From Orrella dioscoreae (GTDB lineage: Bacteria > Pseudomonadota > Gammaproteobacteria > Burkholderiales > Burkholderiaceae_B): 64,000 bases of DNA. The notes beneath the pieces are model-generated. The model did not search any database, was not told where the DNA came from, and saw only the letters and a program-made list of their open reading frames with translations. Every line of letters begins with the position of its first letter. Within the stretch, counting starts at the first letter, position 1. The stretch covers positions 682,001-746,000 of the forward strand of contig NZ_LT907988.1 in NCBI RefSeq assembly GCF_900089455.2, written 5' to 3'. Both the position numbers and the translations under genes were made by a program. Below, piece after piece: positions 63,886 to 64,000 of the stretch.

Positions 63886-64000
63886 GCCTGCCGTGCGCGC
63901 GGTCGCAGCAGTCCGCCGGGGAAAAGGCGCACGCATGCCAGGGCAAGCGCGAGCATGATGACCGGCGCCCAGGCCGGCGACACCCACGCCGCGCTGAGCG
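63882..64000 (-). CDS. livH: LivH-like ABC permease, C-terminal end (5' truncated by window edge)
   Basis: The minus-strand frame open from the window edge to a TGA at 63882-63884 encodes a hydrophobic segment (AWAPVIMLALALACVRLF) followed by PGGLLRPRARQA. This matches the last membrane helix and the PxGLxG-like tail of LivH permeases, and the overlap with livM (ATG at 63883-63885) is the usual livH-livM arrangement. Only about 39 residues are visible. Confidence 0.7.
   Translation of the reverse strand, partial: LSAAWVSPAWAPVIMLALALACVRLFPGGLLRPRARQA

Noticed and set aside
1-64000. rRNA, tRNA, insertion sequences or prophage genes
   Set aside because: I scanned the gaps for cloverleaf features, transposase-like frames and integrase genes and saw none that can be supported.

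Overview
The window is high-GC chromosomal DNA from a betaproteobacterium, most likely an Alcaligenaceae member of the Bordetella/Achromobacter type. The basis is gene order (rnb-tonB-aroE-mtgA, mpl beside tlpA-aroQ-accBC-prmA, argC-DUF6776-erpA-anmK-M23-tyrS), a BpH1-like histone H1 homologue, and PotABCD- and Liv-type transporters. No rRNA, tRNA, insertion sequence, prophage or CRISPR array was recognised. The window starts inside a GGDEF gene and ends inside a livH-like permease gene.

Layout. 0-2 kb: a GGDEF/EAL cyclic-di-GMP gene pair closed by a long inverted repeat. 2-5 kb: thiD-like, thiE and hemL (minus). 5-10 kb: rubredoxin, then algH-ruvX-pyrR-pyrB-pyrC'-plsC (plus); the dihydroorotase-like member has lost its metal-binding HxH. 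10-12 kb: lptG-apaH (minus). 12.1-24.4 kb: an accessory catabolic region (below). 24.4-31 kb: envelope and housekeeping genes on the minus strand (mpl, YqiA-like esterase, rnb, tonB, aroE, mtgA). 31-37.7 kb: a plus-strand run tlpA, aroQ, accB, accC, prmA, zinc-ribbon protein, PfkB kinase, glycine-zipper lipoprotein. 37.8-40.1 kb: YggT, an unrecognised lipoprotein, and a lysine/alanine-repeat histone-like protein (minus). 40.1-44.6 kb: nrdA-nrdB behind a candidate NrdR-controlled promoter. 45-52.7 kb: lipoprotein, gltX, a Pat-like acetyltransferase, an esterase, darP, pmbA. 52.7-61.5 kb: rplM-rpsI, argC, DUF6776 gene, erpA, anmK, M23 endopeptidase, tyrS, PEBP protein. 61.6-64 kb: livH-livM followed by a DszC/SfnB-like flavoprotein gene.

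The most interesting part is 12.1-24.4 kb. It holds an M20 deacylase, a LysR regulator, a DUF1028 protein, a RidA protein, a split polyamine-type ABC transporter (binding protein and two permeases on plus, ATPase 3 kb away on minus), a D-2-hydroxyacid dehydrogenase, a second AroQ-fold protein, a glutathione S-transferase, a quinone-oxidoreductase-like enzyme and a flavin monooxygenase. The second AroQ lacks two residues of the type II dehydroquinase active site (the loop Arg and the His of the AGxTHTS segment), whereas the housekeeping AroQ at 31.7 kb keeps both. Two divergent promoter regions in this segment share the 11-mer GGAAAAAGCGA. I read this as one uptake-and-degradation system for an unidentified, probably nitrogen-containing compound, with a repurposed dehydroquinase-fold enzyme; the substrate cannot be told from sequence.

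Other points of note: tandem candidate NrdR boxes 31 bp apart, one covering the nrdA -10; four consecutive inverted repeats between nrdB and the histone-like gene; a Chlamydia-like NrdB that keeps the radical tyrosine; and a ThiD homologue with a degenerate active site.
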